64,000 bases of DNA from Nocardioides sp. InS609-2 (GTDB lineage: Bacteria > Actinomycetota > Actinomycetes > Propionibacteriales > Nocardioidaceae). Position 1 is the stretch's first letter, and every line of letters begins with the position of its first letter. The position numbers and the translations under genes were made by a program. Positions 55,401 to 62,611 of this stretch are shown piece by piece. The stretch is from NCBI RefSeq assembly GCF_023208195.1, contig NZ_CP060034.1:3844001-3908000 (forward strand), read 5' to 3'. The notes beneath the pieces were generated by a model. It saw only the letters and a list, made by a program, of their open reading frames with translations. It was not told the origin of the DNA and made no database searches.

Positions 55401-56275
55401 AAGAGGTCACAGATGCGGCGCACGTCGCCGCCGGTGGCGTGGATCTCGTGGAGGATGCGGTCCTCGCGCAGGGCACGCGGTCGTACGGCGCTGTCTTTCC
55501 AGGGGAAGGCGTGGCCGCTGGCGACGAGTCGGGGTGCGGTGCGTCGGTTGATGAGCAGGTGGGGGTTGGCGCTAGCCGGCCAGGTCTGGTTGCGGTAGTC
55601 GAGCCACGCAGCGAGCCGTGTCCTGACGGGTGCGGCGAGTGGGATGTCGCGGCCGTCGAGGAGAAGCCGGCCGTCGACGATGTCGGTCAACTGCAGCTCG
55701 CGCACCTGCTTGCCGGTGAGGGCGTGGAAAGCGACCAGGGCCACGGCGAGGGCGACGGCCGGGTTCGGCGAGTCCAGCTCGGTGCGAATCAGTGCGGTGT
55801 CCAGCGGGAGCGGGATGTTGGTCGCCACGCGAGTGAGGTCGATGCCTCTCATGGGGTTGGCGAAGACGAGGCGCCGGCCCTTGAGGATCTGAACAGCGAC
55901 TTCAGACCGTTCTCGGCGAAGTGCCTGTGGGTGGTGTCGGCGGGCAGCGCCGCGAGGGCGGCGAGGATGTCGTCCTTGGTGATCTCAGCGAACGACTGGC
56001 GCCCGGCTTCGGCCCAGGCCTGGACCACAGGCGCAAGGCCACGGATGTGCAGCTCGACAGTCGCCGGGTCGCGCGGGAGCTGGCGGGGCGCCTGCCGCGA
56101 CCCGCCGAGCATGATCTGCAGCCACAGCTCGAGCTGTTGGCGCATCAGCGGTGGCAGGGCGCCGGAGTCGATGAACTTGGCGGTGAAGAACCGCTCGACG
56201 TGGGTGGGGACGTCCTCGATCAGCAGACCGGCCTCGGCCAGAACGTCGATGGTGGAGGAGATGGTGCCGTCGTAG
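52484..56275 (+). CDS. VirB4-like conjugation ATPase, 3' end replaced by a transposon
   Basis: Residues 1-517 form a VirB4/TraC-type ATPase of the SCO6880-linked group: Walker A YYSKPGTGKSATVKAF, LILGDPKDEYEKLC, and Walker B-like LRIVVRDEVWKQLRLG, ending VLHPVERELTWTNEAIEGG. From about 54037 the frame leaves conserved sequence and enters an inserted element. It happens to stay open for 740 more codons antisense to the element's genes, stopping at 56275. The native C terminus is probably only a few residues longer than the insertion point, so the ATPase core may still fold. Confidence 0.75.
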   Translation: MSPLARVGLRRSAHGRRGGRDMSQLLSDFGHDLPLTPVALAATKEARLFRPAPRRGAMRAGRGWAAAGAPASAWRMTSDQAPVLWPFIGAPGLPPTGAQMGIDQLSGGSFYADPLGWVLRDDVPVTNPNIFYYSKPGTGKSATVKAFCNRMMPFGYRTLILGDPKDEYEKLCRAHGVEPFVIGPGMWTRINPLSKGPLGQGWDRLDATEAQRRATIIFARWLTLVRGLVGSMRIGTAHVPFGPTEADVVHTALEFLTGYAQGSTELRETTIPELWHLLHNPTPELVRGCQYATERQFLDETRLLRNALGQLVKGTLAGLFDDHTNIDVDWRAPIQSLSLSRLDDLGDEAVGIALLCVNSWGRGLREIAEPGDLRIVVRDEVWKQLRLGVSAVQSFDADLRLSRGMAGRGGDIQWANLHKPSDLLSVGDGDSQATAIAKDLLELADIKILGGQKPKVARELDTMLGLGPIAQDLVTGWAMQGKGRALWCVGESTYKVQTVLHPVERELTWTNEAIEGGLMTVRRISDAFSPNLHMVGGLSACLRSCSPNSLIVVTQVVVFDGLEVTRGAFDSEVEHVTGAADIAAGDLTHGHEQCPGEGCPTEGGSCVVAEGWPGRRCGDARLHLFDEAAGEGSQAWVGPFVDPFPGVGPIGDRRLDELVPLRWKHCQAPARCLVLARDLTGARAVQHAALSEDLVRLAPAVLQVLEVAQGIVMTPDGKRCSLLAEHLCRDLRQERVRGRARDGQPAILEYPAERLGVVVARQLHLTLPVVDVEPRLVGVCSLTQLVGGGVGAFQDACPVLCPGGHPSVDLTDLRLLVGVEFLRRNDEEVHIGVDVSGAEREGPFEVDAYQVVPKRGLDALGEVAENGTQEVSFVRVQLSVQFRQHVQQSRFLAVERLVTSSYRWPGPEHAPTVGIARLINIPCFATSGSSVPRECFPAGGRPLASGTPLALDAEIGVLDGLEVAGGAFDAEAEEVTDAAHVAAGGVDLVEDAVLAQGTRSYGAVFPGEGVAAGDESGCGASVDEQVGVGASRPGLVAVVEPRSEPCPDGCGEWDVAAVEEKPAVDDVGQLQLAHLLAGEGVESDQGHGEGDGRVRRVQLGANQCGVQRERDVGRHASEVDASHGVGEDEAPALEDLNSDFRPFSAKCLWVVSAGSAARAARMSSLVISANDWRPASAQAWTTGARPRMCSSTVAGSRGSWRGACRDPPSMICSHSSSCWRISGGRAPESMNLAVKNRSTWVGTSSISRPASARTSMVEEMVPS
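54113..54290 (-). pseudogene. Duplicate 3' end of the zinc-ribbon recombinase gene
   Basis: The frame reads VTGGDVRRTGDVLDLRVEGA then TRYLKAIEHHDLG before a stop. It parallels ATGGDVRRICDLFGLSVEGA, TRYLKTIEHPDLG at the end of the recombinase at 55310. The nucleotidyltransferase gene lies between the two copies. Confidence 0.7.
54296..55138 (-). CDS. Aminoglycoside nucleotidyltransferase-like protein (AadA-like, DUF4111)
   Basis: A 280-aa protein. The N-terminal nucleotidyltransferase fold carries VYLKGSFALGAGDVHADVDF, with the GS and DxD metal-binding pattern of the ANT(3'')/ANT(9) families. The C-terminal helical DUF4111-like part contains LENGWGQPHEVLTQCRMLYS and NEAARWCLTVLP. These enzymes adenylylate streptomycin/spectinomycin-type drugs, but many distant relatives have unknown substrates. 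The ATG at 55138 is preferred to a longer frame. It is the cargo gene of the transposon. Confidence 0.75.
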   Translation of the reverse strand: MLPELDAQLDAHEADLLRAVLGDFAERVQTALGDNLVGVYLKGSFALGAGDVHADVDFLVVTAQELDPNEESKIREIHRRMPTRAEHWARVLEGSYATADQLRERANSNQSWLYVDNGQREMELSSHDNTETFRWVLKNRGLPITGPPPDSLLPEVPTQVLRQEAAALAVRRHDDALSDLEYLENGWGQPHEVLTQCRMLYSASTGQVAGKNEAARWCLTVLPTEWHQLVEAAIADRPNPWERVHKRADPRLTALARRFIEEMKPRIATASTGPSLRDDA

Positions 56276-57102
56276 CGGCGCAACGCGATGATGTCGCTGG
56301 CGCGGATCTTCGCAGTGGGGGTGGGTCGCACGGTCTGCAGCATTCGCAGTGTCTGCATCACAGCGTTGCGCTGTCGCACGCTCCAGCCGTAGCGCCGCGC
56401 GTGGTCAGCGAGGATCGCCGCGCAGTAGCGGGTCAGCTCGCTGTCCTCGACCAGGATGCGCTGGCGCAGGACCTCGGGGTCGGGCGCCATGGCGAACAGG
56501 GCGAGCTGCTCTTGGGCCTCCTCGTCAAAGCGGGTGCCTGGCTGATGGGGCAGCTGGTTCTTGTTCTTCAGGGACCATCTTCGGGTCCAGGTGACGTACT
56601 CGGGCGCCGGGGTCACACGACGTTTGAAGACCATGTTGGCAAAGAAGAGCTGCTGGCTGTGCCTGTTCGCCCCGGCGACGTCGGGTGCGCGGCCGGGCTG
56701 TTGCTCGAGCCGGGCATTCTCCAGGCACAGCCGGCACGCTTGTTGCTCGCTGACATGGCTGGCGCGGCCGCAGAAGCCGCAGATGCCCTTGGGGTAGTGG
56801 GTCTGCCACCAGCGGCACGACCAGCAGGTCCAGTTGTAGCGCGGGTAGACGCCCCAGGCCAGGCAGCCCTTGCAGGAGTCGATGTGTTCGGGGCTGCGGG
56901 GATGACACCGGTTGCACAGGCCCTGGCTGAAGTAGTCGGTGTGGGCGCCGCAGCGCCGGCACGGTGGCGAGGGGAACGGGCCACCTGGCAGACACTCGTA
57001 GCAGAAGTCCACGCGGGGAGTGGTCCATGCGACTCGGTTGATCTGGCAGCGGTTGCACTTGGGCGGCAGTCGCAACGGCGCGTTCGGTCCTGGCCCTGGC
57101 AT
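55310..57102 (-). pseudogene. Zinc-ribbon/tyrosine-recombinase-like protein, one frameshift
   Basis: The N-terminal 150 residues carry a run of CxxC knuckles (CNRCQINR, CYECLPGG, CRRCGAH, CNRCHP, CKGCLAW, CWSCRWW, CGFCGRA, CRLCLENA), so up to four zinc ribbons. A helical core-binding-like region follows (residues 150-410). A one-base shift near 55885 must be bridged (NGLKSLFR to ILKGRRLVFANPMRGIDLT) to reach a recombinase-like C-terminal domain (VAFHALTGKQVRELQLTDIV, INRRTAPR). The C-terminal part lacks an obvious catalytic Tyr, so it may be a partner of the full recombinase rather than an enzyme. Confidence 0.7.
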
Positions 57103-57152
57103 GACGTCGCGCCCTGTCCCACCCGTGACCTAACCCGATCGACTGGCCCCGG

Positions 57153-57524
57153 TTACAGGGGTGGCGTCGAGCGGGGCTTGCCGAATCGCGGGGCCACCCC
57201 CGGGGCACCGCCGCTGGTTCCGCCGTTGCCGTTCGGGCCGTCGGGGTGGTCAGGATGGTCGCCGCCGTTAGCGGCGTCCGAGGAGCGGGGGCGACGAGCG
57301 GCGACCTTGTCTGGCTCGGGGCTCATCAAGTCGTTGGGCGTGCACTCCAACACCGCGCAGAGCACGTCGAGCTCTTCGAGACGCATCGTCGGCGGGGATC
57401 CCGCCCACCACGACGACATCTTCCCCGCGGAGATCTCCAGTCCGGCGTCAGCGAGCATCCGCCGCAGCTGGGCCGACTTCCAGATCCCTCGCTCGGCGGC
57501 GCGCAGCCGCAAGTGCCACTGCAT
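57153..57524 (-). CDS. XRE-family helix-turn-helix protein
   Basis: A 123-aa protein. An N-terminal HTH_3-like domain (LRRMLADAGLEISAGKMSSW, MRLEELDVLCAVLECTPNDL) is followed by a Gly/Pro/Asn-rich tail. AGGAAGAGAGGAAGC precedes the ATG. It is encoded between the two recombinase genes and probably regulates transposition. The trio order (recombinase, XRE protein, zinc-ribbon recombinase) appears to be a conserved actinobacterial cassette (from memory). Confidence 0.85.
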   Translation of the reverse strand: MQWHLRLRAAERGIWKSAQLRRMLADAGLEISAGKMSSWWAGSPPTMRLEELDVLCAVLECTPNDLMSPEPDKVAARRPRSSDAANGGDHPDHPDGPNGNGGTSGGAPGVAPRFGKPRSTPPL

Positions 57525-57546
57525 CTGCTTCCTCTCTTCCTTGGGG

Positions 57547-58647
57547 TCAGTTCATCGTTGGTCCGGCCAGGCGTCGCTGGCCGAAGCGGTCCTCGACGCG
57601 TTCGTTGGCTTGGTCCCAGGCCCGTTCGATGTGGTCGCTGCGGACGTGGATATAGCCCGAGGTGGTCGCCAGCCACTGGTGTCCGAGCAGCTCCTGGAGC
57701 GCCTTGAGATCCATCCCGGCGGCGTACAGCGAGGACGCGCAGTAGTGGCGCAGCACGTGCGGAGTCATCCGGCCCGACCAGGCTGGGAGCCACTGGTCGA
57801 CCTGGCTGGTCAGCGTCCTACGAAGCACGTCTGCGCGCGCCCGGCCGCAGCGACCCAGGTCATGGTCGCCTCGTTCCGAGGGCAGCATCGGGGCATCGGG
57901 GTCGGCCCAGTCCGCGCCGTACTGCGGGCGGACCTCTGCCAGCCACCAGTCGATCAGCTGGTCTGCGCCGTTGATCGCCGGGACCAGTCGCGGCTTGGGT
58001 CCACGGCCGCGGCTGCCCTTGCCGAAGCGGACGTGGAGCTTGCCGAACCCGCCGAGGTCGGGACGCCAGTCGCGAATGTCGAGCATGACGCTCTCGCTGA
58101 TCCGCAGCCCAAGTCGACGCCACAGCGATGCCGCGAAGTAGTCCCTGGCCGCGGGCAGGTACTTGCGTGCGTCCGGGACCGACTCACGCCAGGCCGTGAA
58201 CAAGACGTCGATCTCTTCATCCGAGGGTGGCACCCGGATCTTCCCGAGCGAGGCCCCGGACTGGCGGTTGTACTCGTCGATCGGCTGCTCGACCTGGACC
58301 CCGGTTGCACGCCGGATGGTGCCTTCGTAGCGAGCGACGACGAACTCGTAGAACACCGACAGCGTGCCCGCCTTGCCGGCACGCGTGGACAGGCTGCGTC
58401 CCAGTCGTCGTTGCTCGGCCAGGAACCGGTCGGCGTCTTGAGGAGTCGCCTCCCACAACGGGCAGGTCAACGACCGGGCGAACTCGATCACGATGGCTCG
58501 GCTGTTGCCGATGTGCCCGTCGCTCAAGCCTGCGGCCACCATCGCCAGCGCGTACTGGTCGACCAGCTCCTGCTCGAAGTCCTCAACGTCCTGCGCCGAA
58601 GCGAGGGCGTGCTCTGTCACGCAGCCGGGCAGCGCGAGCAGTCTCAT
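57547..58647 (-). CDS. Tyrosine recombinase/integrase
   Basis: A 366-aa integrase. A SAM-like core-binding domain occupies residues 20-130. The catalytic domain follows with Arg I in WRRLGLRISESVMLDI, the HxxR box in TPHVLRHYCASSLYAAGMD, the second His in LQELLGHQ and the nucleophile Tyr in TTSGYIHV. All expected catalytic residues are present. It would cut and join DNA at the transposon ends through a Tyr-DNA bond. No clear gene lies between its start and the next conjugation gene (58648-58838). Confidence 0.92.
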   Translation of the reverse strand: MRLLALPGCVTEHALASAQDVEDFEQELVDQYALAMVAAGLSDGHIGNSRAIVIEFARSLTCPLWEATPQDADRFLAEQRRLGRSLSTRAGKAGTLSVFYEFVVARYEGTIRRATGVQVEQPIDEYNRQSGASLGKIRVPPSDEEIDVLFTAWRESVPDARKYLPAARDYFAASLWRRLGLRISESVMLDIRDWRPDLGGFGKLHVRFGKGSRGRGPKPRLVPAINGADQLIDWWLAEVRPQYGADWADPDAPMLPSERGDHDLGRCGRARADVLRRTLTSQVDQWLPAWSGRMTPHVLRHYCASSLYAAGMDLKALQELLGHQWLATTSGYIHVRSDHIERAWDQANERVEDRFGQRRLAGPTMN

Positions 58648-58838
58648 CAATGCCCTTGTTCAACCATGCGGCCCATGCGTCGACGTTACACCCAAACCGT
58701 CAGTCAGAGTGAGGAAGATTCAATGAACTGCTGCAACGTCGGGAACCCGCACCACCTGCACAGACTCGGATCCGAGCTCCCGATCCGGCAAACGAACCGT
58801 CGTGCATAGAGACAGCGTCCTAAGGGCTGGGGATATCG

Positions 58839-61800
58839 GTGAAGAAGGCATTCGGAGCGAGCCTGGCAGTCCTGGTGATCTTGTTGGGGCTGCCGCTCGC
58901 GGCCGCCGTGGTGGTGTCGATGGGCGTCGGTGCGACCACGGAGTGCACCTCCCAGGCCGTTCAGGCCGCCCCGACGGGCACCGTCCCGGTCGAGGGGCCC
59001 GTCGGAGGACCCGTGACCGGGGACATCGTGGTCGCCCAGGCCAACATCCCCGACCGCGTCGGGATGGCCGGTTTCAACGCCTCGATGCCCCGAGTGCTGT
59101 CCACCCGTCCCGACTTCGTGTCGCTCAACGAGATGGCCGGGCGCAGCCTGGCCGAGATCGAGGCCGCGGCGCCCGGGTACGCGGCGTACCGCGACCCCGA
59201 CGCCATCCCAGGGTCGAGCGCTCGAGAGTCGATCAGCAACGTGGTCGCCTGGCGCACCGACACCTGGACCCGCGTCGGCGGCGGCCGGGTCACGATCGTC
59301 GAGGGCGACCAGGGCTTCTACAAGGGTCAACCGATCCTGTGGGACCGCTTCGTCACCTGGACCATGCTGCAACGCGCTGACGGTGCGGTGGTGTCGATGC
59401 TCTCGACCCACCACATGATCAACCCGCACAAGTACCCCCGCCAGCACGGCAACCCGCCGCTGACGCGCGCGGAGCAGTACGGCCAGGGCATGGACACCCT
59501 CATCGAGTTGTCGACCTCATTGGCCGCTCACGGCCCGGTCCTGGTCGCCGGCGACATGAACACCCACGCCACCTACAGCGACCTGTCCTGGTCCGCGGTT
59601 GCGAAGATGAGCGCGGCCGGATACGGCTGGCACTCCGCCGCTGTCGACTTCATCTTCTACCAGCGCCAGCTCGGCGTCACCCTCACACAGGGCTGGTCCG
59701 GGCCGATGCAGTCCGATCACCCCTGGGTCGCCGCCAAGTTCGCGATGAACGGTGTCGGGCCCACCAGCAGCACAGCAACGACTGCTGCCGCTGCGACCGA
59801 GTCCATCGTCGAGGCGTCGCGAAACACCACCCTCACCACGGGCAGGGGCGACGTCCTGACACAGCTGACCGCTCTAACCCTCGGCCCGGGGCTTCCCCAG
59901 CTCACCGAGGAGCAGGCGGGCAACGTCCTCGAGATCGCCCGGGTGGCCCGCGACCTTCAGGTGCCACGGTTCGGGCTCCAGATCGCGCTCGCGACCGCGA
60001 TCCAAGAGTCCACCCTGCGCAACCTCGACGGGGGCCACGCAGACTCCGCCGGTCTGTTCCAGCAACGGCCCTCGACCGGGTGGGGCACCCGCGCCCAGGT
60101 CACCGACCCCGCGCTCGCGACGCAGGCGTTCTTCGGCCAGGCCGCCCACACCGACAACCCCGGGCTCCTCGACGTCGCGGGTGGGAGCAGCTGCCGCTGG
60201 CCGAGGCCGCCGCCCGAGTGCAGCGGCCCCGAGACGACCTGCGCGGCGCGTATGCACGGTGGGAGACGGTCGCCGGTGATATGACCGACATCGTCGGCTC
60301 CAACGACCTCACCGCCATCACGCCCGCCTCGACGTCGACGGGAGAGTGCAGCCACGCGGGTGCCGGCGTGACCGTGGCGACCTTCAACCTGCTCGGCGCG
60401 GGACACACCGACAAGAACGCCGCGGGCGGGTCGACCAGGCCCGACTTCCCGACCTGGAAGAAGCGGCTTCCCGGCGCCATGACGGCTCTGCAGTCCGCCG
60501 GCGTCAGCATCGCCGCCCTGCAAGAAGTGCACCCCCCACAAGCCAAGGCTCTTGCAGGTGACTACGCCGGCACCTGGGGCATGTTCCCCCTCGACGGAGA
60601 CGCCCAGAACCGGGTCATCTGGGACAGCACCGCCTGGACCCTGACCACTGGTCAGCTCGTGCAGATCCCCTACTTCGACGGCAAAGAGGTCGGGATGCCG
60701 CTGGTGCAGCTGACGTCGACCACCACCGGGCAGAGCATCTGGGTGTGGAGCATCCACAACCCGGCCGACGCATACGGAAACGCTGCAGCTCTGCGCGCCG
60801 AGGCACTGCGCCGCCAACACGCTACGCTCTCCGACCTGGCAGCGGCCGGCACCCCGGTCGTCATCGCCGGCGACTTCAACGACGCCCGGGATGGGAACGG
60901 GTCCTCCCACTGCCAGCTCACCCCCACCCTGACCAACGCCTTCGGTGGATCAGTTGACCCGTGCACCGAACCCACCGAGGACGCGGCCGTGGACCACATC
61001 TACGGGGCGAACCTCAGCTGGGCCAGCGCACGCGTCGACTCCAGTGTCCAGACGGCGAAGATCAGCGATCACCCCCTCGTGGTGGCCACCACCGCCAGCA
61101 ACAACACCGCCTGCACGATGCAACCCGCCGGCTACAACCTCGGGCCAGTGCAGCCTCAACTGGCACGACTCGTCGGGGTCCTCGGGCCGATGTTCGGCAT
61201 CCAGAACGTCGGTGGGTACCGCGAGTCCGCGCACGACCCGAACGGACACCCGTCCGGGCTGGCCGCCGACTTCATGGTGCCCCTCACCGCAGCGGGCAAG
61301 CAGCAAGGAAACGCGCTCGCCGACTACGCCCGCTCCCACGCCGTGCAGCTCGGGATCGACTACATCATCTGGTACCAGCGCATCTGGTCGGCCGACCGTG
61401 CCGGCGAAGGATGGCGGCCGATGGAGGACCGGGGCAACGACACCGAGAACCACCGCGACCACGTGCACATCAATGCACTGCCGGCGGCCGCGGTGGACTC
61501 CACCGCAGACGTCACCCAAGGATGCTCCGAGGTGGTCTACCCGGTCCCGGAGCAGTACGTCGGCAGCGACCAGCACAACTGGCACTCCTCGGGGTCGAGC
61601 TGGTCGTCTTGGCACACCGGGACCGACTTCTCCATGCCCTGCGGCACCCCGGTCTACGCCGCCCACGCAGGCACGATCGAGATCGACACCACCCAGTCAT
61701 GGGCGGGTCCGTACCTGGTCAAGATCACCACCGGCGCGACATCGCTGGCGACCTGGTACGCCCACATGGAGACGGTCACGGTCAGCCGCGCCCAGACGGT

Positions 61801-62014
61801 CGCCGCCGGCGACCAGATCGGCACCACCGGAGACCTGGGCAACTCGCGCGGATGCCACCTCCACTTCGAGGTGCACCTCGAGAACGGCTCCATCTACGGC
61901 CCCGACAACGTCGACCCCAGCGGCTGGCTGGCCGAAAACGCGAAGGGCGACGTGACCGCCCGCACCGCCCGCAGAGACGTAGGTGGGCAGGAGGAACACA
62001 ACCATGCAGCGTGA
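58839..62014 (+). CDS. Exported EEP-nuclease/muramidase/M23 peptidase fusion, one frameshift
   Basis: About 1,058 residues if a one-base shift near 60180 (GCGGGTGGGAG) is bridged. Order: membrane anchor or signal; first endonuclease/exonuclease/phosphatase domain (residues 60-300, LVAGDMNTHATYSD and QSDHPWVA); lytic transglycosylase-like domain (about 350-470, ALATAIQESTLRNLDGGHAD, SAGLFQQRPSTGWGT); second EEP domain (about 490-700, TFNLLGAGHTDKNAAGG, IAGDFNDARDG, ISDHPLVV); ARB_07466-like domain (GYRESAHDPNGHPSGLAADF); C-terminal M23 metallopeptidase (HTGTDFSMPCGTPVYAAHAG, HLHFEVHLENG). It would open peptidoglycan for the transfer apparatus. Two nuclease-like domains are unusual. As sequenced it is two frames, 58839-60284 and one ending at 62014. 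Confidence 0.75.
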
Positions 62015-62579
62015 ACGACTCAAGACGCCCTATCCCTGGACCTGGGAGATCCCGGCCGCGGTGACCTTCGTGGTGCTGTTCGGCATCGTCGTGGGTATCC
62101 AGGCGGGCAGAACGATCGCCAACCTGATCGTCGGCGCGGGGATGACGTGGCCGGCCGCCGACAGCGGCCCTGACACTGGTGGCGTCGCGGTTCCCTCGCC
62201 GATCGGGGCAGCGTTCTGGACCAGCCTGCCCCGGGTCCTCACCGGAGACGCCGCCGCTGGTCTGCCCACCCCGTTGCCCGATGAGCTGGCCCCGCCGTGG
62301 CTCGTGTGGGCGGCCGTATCCGGCATCGAACTGGCGTTCCTCAGCCTCACGACCTGGATCGGTGTCAAGTGCTACACCCGGTGGGGCCCGGTGCGCATGA
62401 GAGGCATGGCCTCAGCCGCCGAGGCCGAGAAGCTCCTCGGCCTGAGCCGGCTCCGCAGGGTCTCCGCGCTCGTGCGACCCGACATCTACGGCAAAAGGCC
62501 CGCCCCGGATCCGGGGGCGGAGGACCTTGTCCCACTGACGATCACCACTGACCGAACCAGCGAACCTCCCAGCCCCTGA
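62004..62579 (+). CDS. Conjugation-associated membrane protein
   Basis: A 191-aa protein with a membrane segment near residues 15-40 (WEIPAAVTFVVLFGIVVGIQ) and another near residues 95-115 (VWAAVSGIELAFLSLTTWIG). The basic cytoplasmic tail contains EAEKLLGLSRLRRVSALVRP. No named domain. AGGAGGAACA precedes the ATG, and it overlaps the previous gene. Its place before the coupling protein gene suggests an anchor or partner of VirD4. Confidence 0.7.
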   Translation: MQRERLKTPYPWTWEIPAAVTFVVLFGIVVGIQAGRTIANLIVGAGMTWPAADSGPDTGGVAVPSPIGAAFWTSLPRVLTGDAAAGLPTPLPDELAPPWLVWAAVSGIELAFLSLTTWIGVKCYTRWGPVRMRGMASAAEAEKLLGLSRLRRVSALVRPDIYGKRPAPDPGAEDLVPLTITTDRTSEPPSP

Positions 62580-62611
62580 CTGGTGGCGGGCCGCAATCGA
62601 GGAGAGACACG

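Larger units (their letters stand above)
54040..58680. mobile_element. Tyrosine-recombinase transposon (about 4.6 kb)
   Basis: A block of minus-strand genes (tyrosine recombinase, XRE protein, zinc-ribbon recombinase, nucleotidyltransferase) interrupts plus-strand conjugation genes. It enters at the last codons of the VirB4-like gene. Ends have no inverted repeats, as in Tn554-like elements, so the boundaries are approximate. Confidence 0.65.

Noticed and set aside
54037..56275. Treating the 740-codon C-terminal extension of the VirB4-like protein as a real domain
   Set aside because: It is exactly antisense to the nucleotidyltransferase and recombinase genes and resembles no domain.
58648..58838. 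A tRNA or attachment site at the right end of the transposon
   Set aside because: No cloverleaf or CCA end could be drawn, and no repeat of the left-end sequence was seen.
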